Assembly (NCBI GenBank): GCA_028679775.1
Contig: JAJRAX010000134.1
Location: 1-6,607, forward strand
Direction: 5' to 3'
Length of the DNA: 6,607 bases
From: Methanothrix sp.
Lineage (GTDB): Archaea > Halobacteriota > Methanosarcinia > Methanotrichales > Methanotrichaceae
Below are positions 6,441-6,607 of the stretch, piece after piece; the first letter of the stretch is position 1; the number at the start of each line of letters is the position of its first letter. The notes below the pieces were generated by a model. It had not been told where the DNA came from and did no database searches. It worked only from the letters and a program-made list of their open reading frames with translations. A program made the position numbers and the translations under genes.

Positions 6441-6607
6441 GTTCAAGCTGGCATTGATGTCTCGATCCATCTCTAGCCCACAGTTGGGGCAAAGATGGGT
6501 TCGGTCTGCCAGTGTCTTAGGGACCATTATACCACACTGGGAGCATTTCTGAGATGTGTATCTCGCGTCTACCAGTTCAACCATTTTGCCAGCCTTTGCA
6601 GCTTTGC
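6314..6607 (-). mobile_element. Right end of an IS200/IS605-superfamily (IS1341-type) TnpB element, partial
   Basis: The element comprises the tnpB 3' part, a terminal hairpin and a GTCAC end at 6318-6314, and continues beyond the right edge of the window. The boundary is placed after GTCAC by resemblance to known right ends. The left end, the target-adjacent motif and any tnpA are outside the window. It lies about 65 bp upstream of the surface-protein start codon, in the same orientation. Confidence 0.65.
6351..6607 (-). CDS. tnpB: RNA-guided TnpB nuclease, C-terminal part (zinc ribbon and last RuvC motif)
   Basis: The gene enters from the right edge. The open frame continues upstream of the internal Met at 6584 as K-A-A-K-A-G-K, matching the usual helix before the zinc finger, so that Met is not the start. 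What is seen: V-D-A-R-Y-T-S-Q-K-C-S-Q-C-G, then C-P-N-C-G, forming the four-cysteine zinc ribbon inserted in the RuvC fold. L-E-M-D-R-D-I-N-A-S-L-N-I follows, the motif that carries the third RuvC carboxylate. All key residues visible are kept. The stop is TAG at 6353-6351. TnpB is a guide-RNA-directed DNA nuclease that helps its transposon persist at its donor site. The tail after LNI (about 28 residues) overlaps the predicted guide RNA scaffold. Whether the N-terminal RuvC part is intact cannot be seen. Confidence 0.9.
   Translation of the reverse strand, partial: KAAKAGKMVELVDARYTSQKCSQCGIMVPKTLADRTHLCPNCGLEMDRDINASLNIRTLGLRGRAYQDPTPTLCKSSKQVRSMT

Noticed and set aside
1..6607. CRISPR array, tRNA or rRNA
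   Set aside because: No regularly spaced direct repeats, and no cloverleaf or rRNA-like sequence was recognised by reading. Nearly all the window is occupied by coding sequence.

Overview
The window looks like a chromosomal piece of a methanogenic or related euryarchaeon, most plausibly a member of the Methanosarcinales such as a Methanothrix-like organism. Three things suggest this. The two large genes encode secreted, modular surface proteins rich in N-glycosylation sequons. Their ribosome binding sites are GGTG-type. The right edge carries an IS1341/IS605-type TnpB element of the sort common in archaea. The genus is inferred from style and not proven by any marker gene.

Layout from left to right. 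Positions 1-257 (+) hold the C-terminal end of a membrane glycosyltransferase with two transmembrane helices (polyprenyl-phosphate/dolichol-phosphate sugar transferase type, GT2). A 40-bp convergent spacer (258-297) is rich in oligo-T on both strands and carries an inverted repeat. Positions 298-4653 (-) encode a 1451-residue secreted protein. In order it has a signal peptide, an N-terminal CWB2-like segment, a glycosidase-like TIM barrel with a CxCxxC cluster, a second CWB2-like domain, DUF11/Ig-like beta domains, a gingipain-like C25 cysteine peptidase domain with an apparently intact His/Cys dyad, and two tandem copies of an 'AGWN' beta domain. Positions 4650-6248 (-) encode a 532-residue secreted protein with three Ig-like domains and a C-terminal CWB2-like domain. 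It lies upstream of the large gene in the same operon, and the two overlap by ATGA. Positions 6314-6607 (-) are the right end of a TnpB transposon: the tnpB 3' part with its zinc ribbon and last RuvC motif, then a hairpin and a GTCAC end. The element ends about 65 bp before the operon start and points the same way.

How they may fit together (inference): the two secreted proteins share a CWB2-like module and are translationally coupled, so they probably act as a pair at the cell envelope. The large one would be the putative protease and carbohydrate-binding or processing partner, and the small one an adaptor or scaffold. The neighbouring glycosyltransferase is on the opposite strand and could belong to envelope glycan or N-glycan synthesis. 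The TnpB element sits where the operon promoter would be expected. No clear archaeal TATA box is visible in the 65-bp leader, so expression may depend on a weak promoter or on readthrough from the element.
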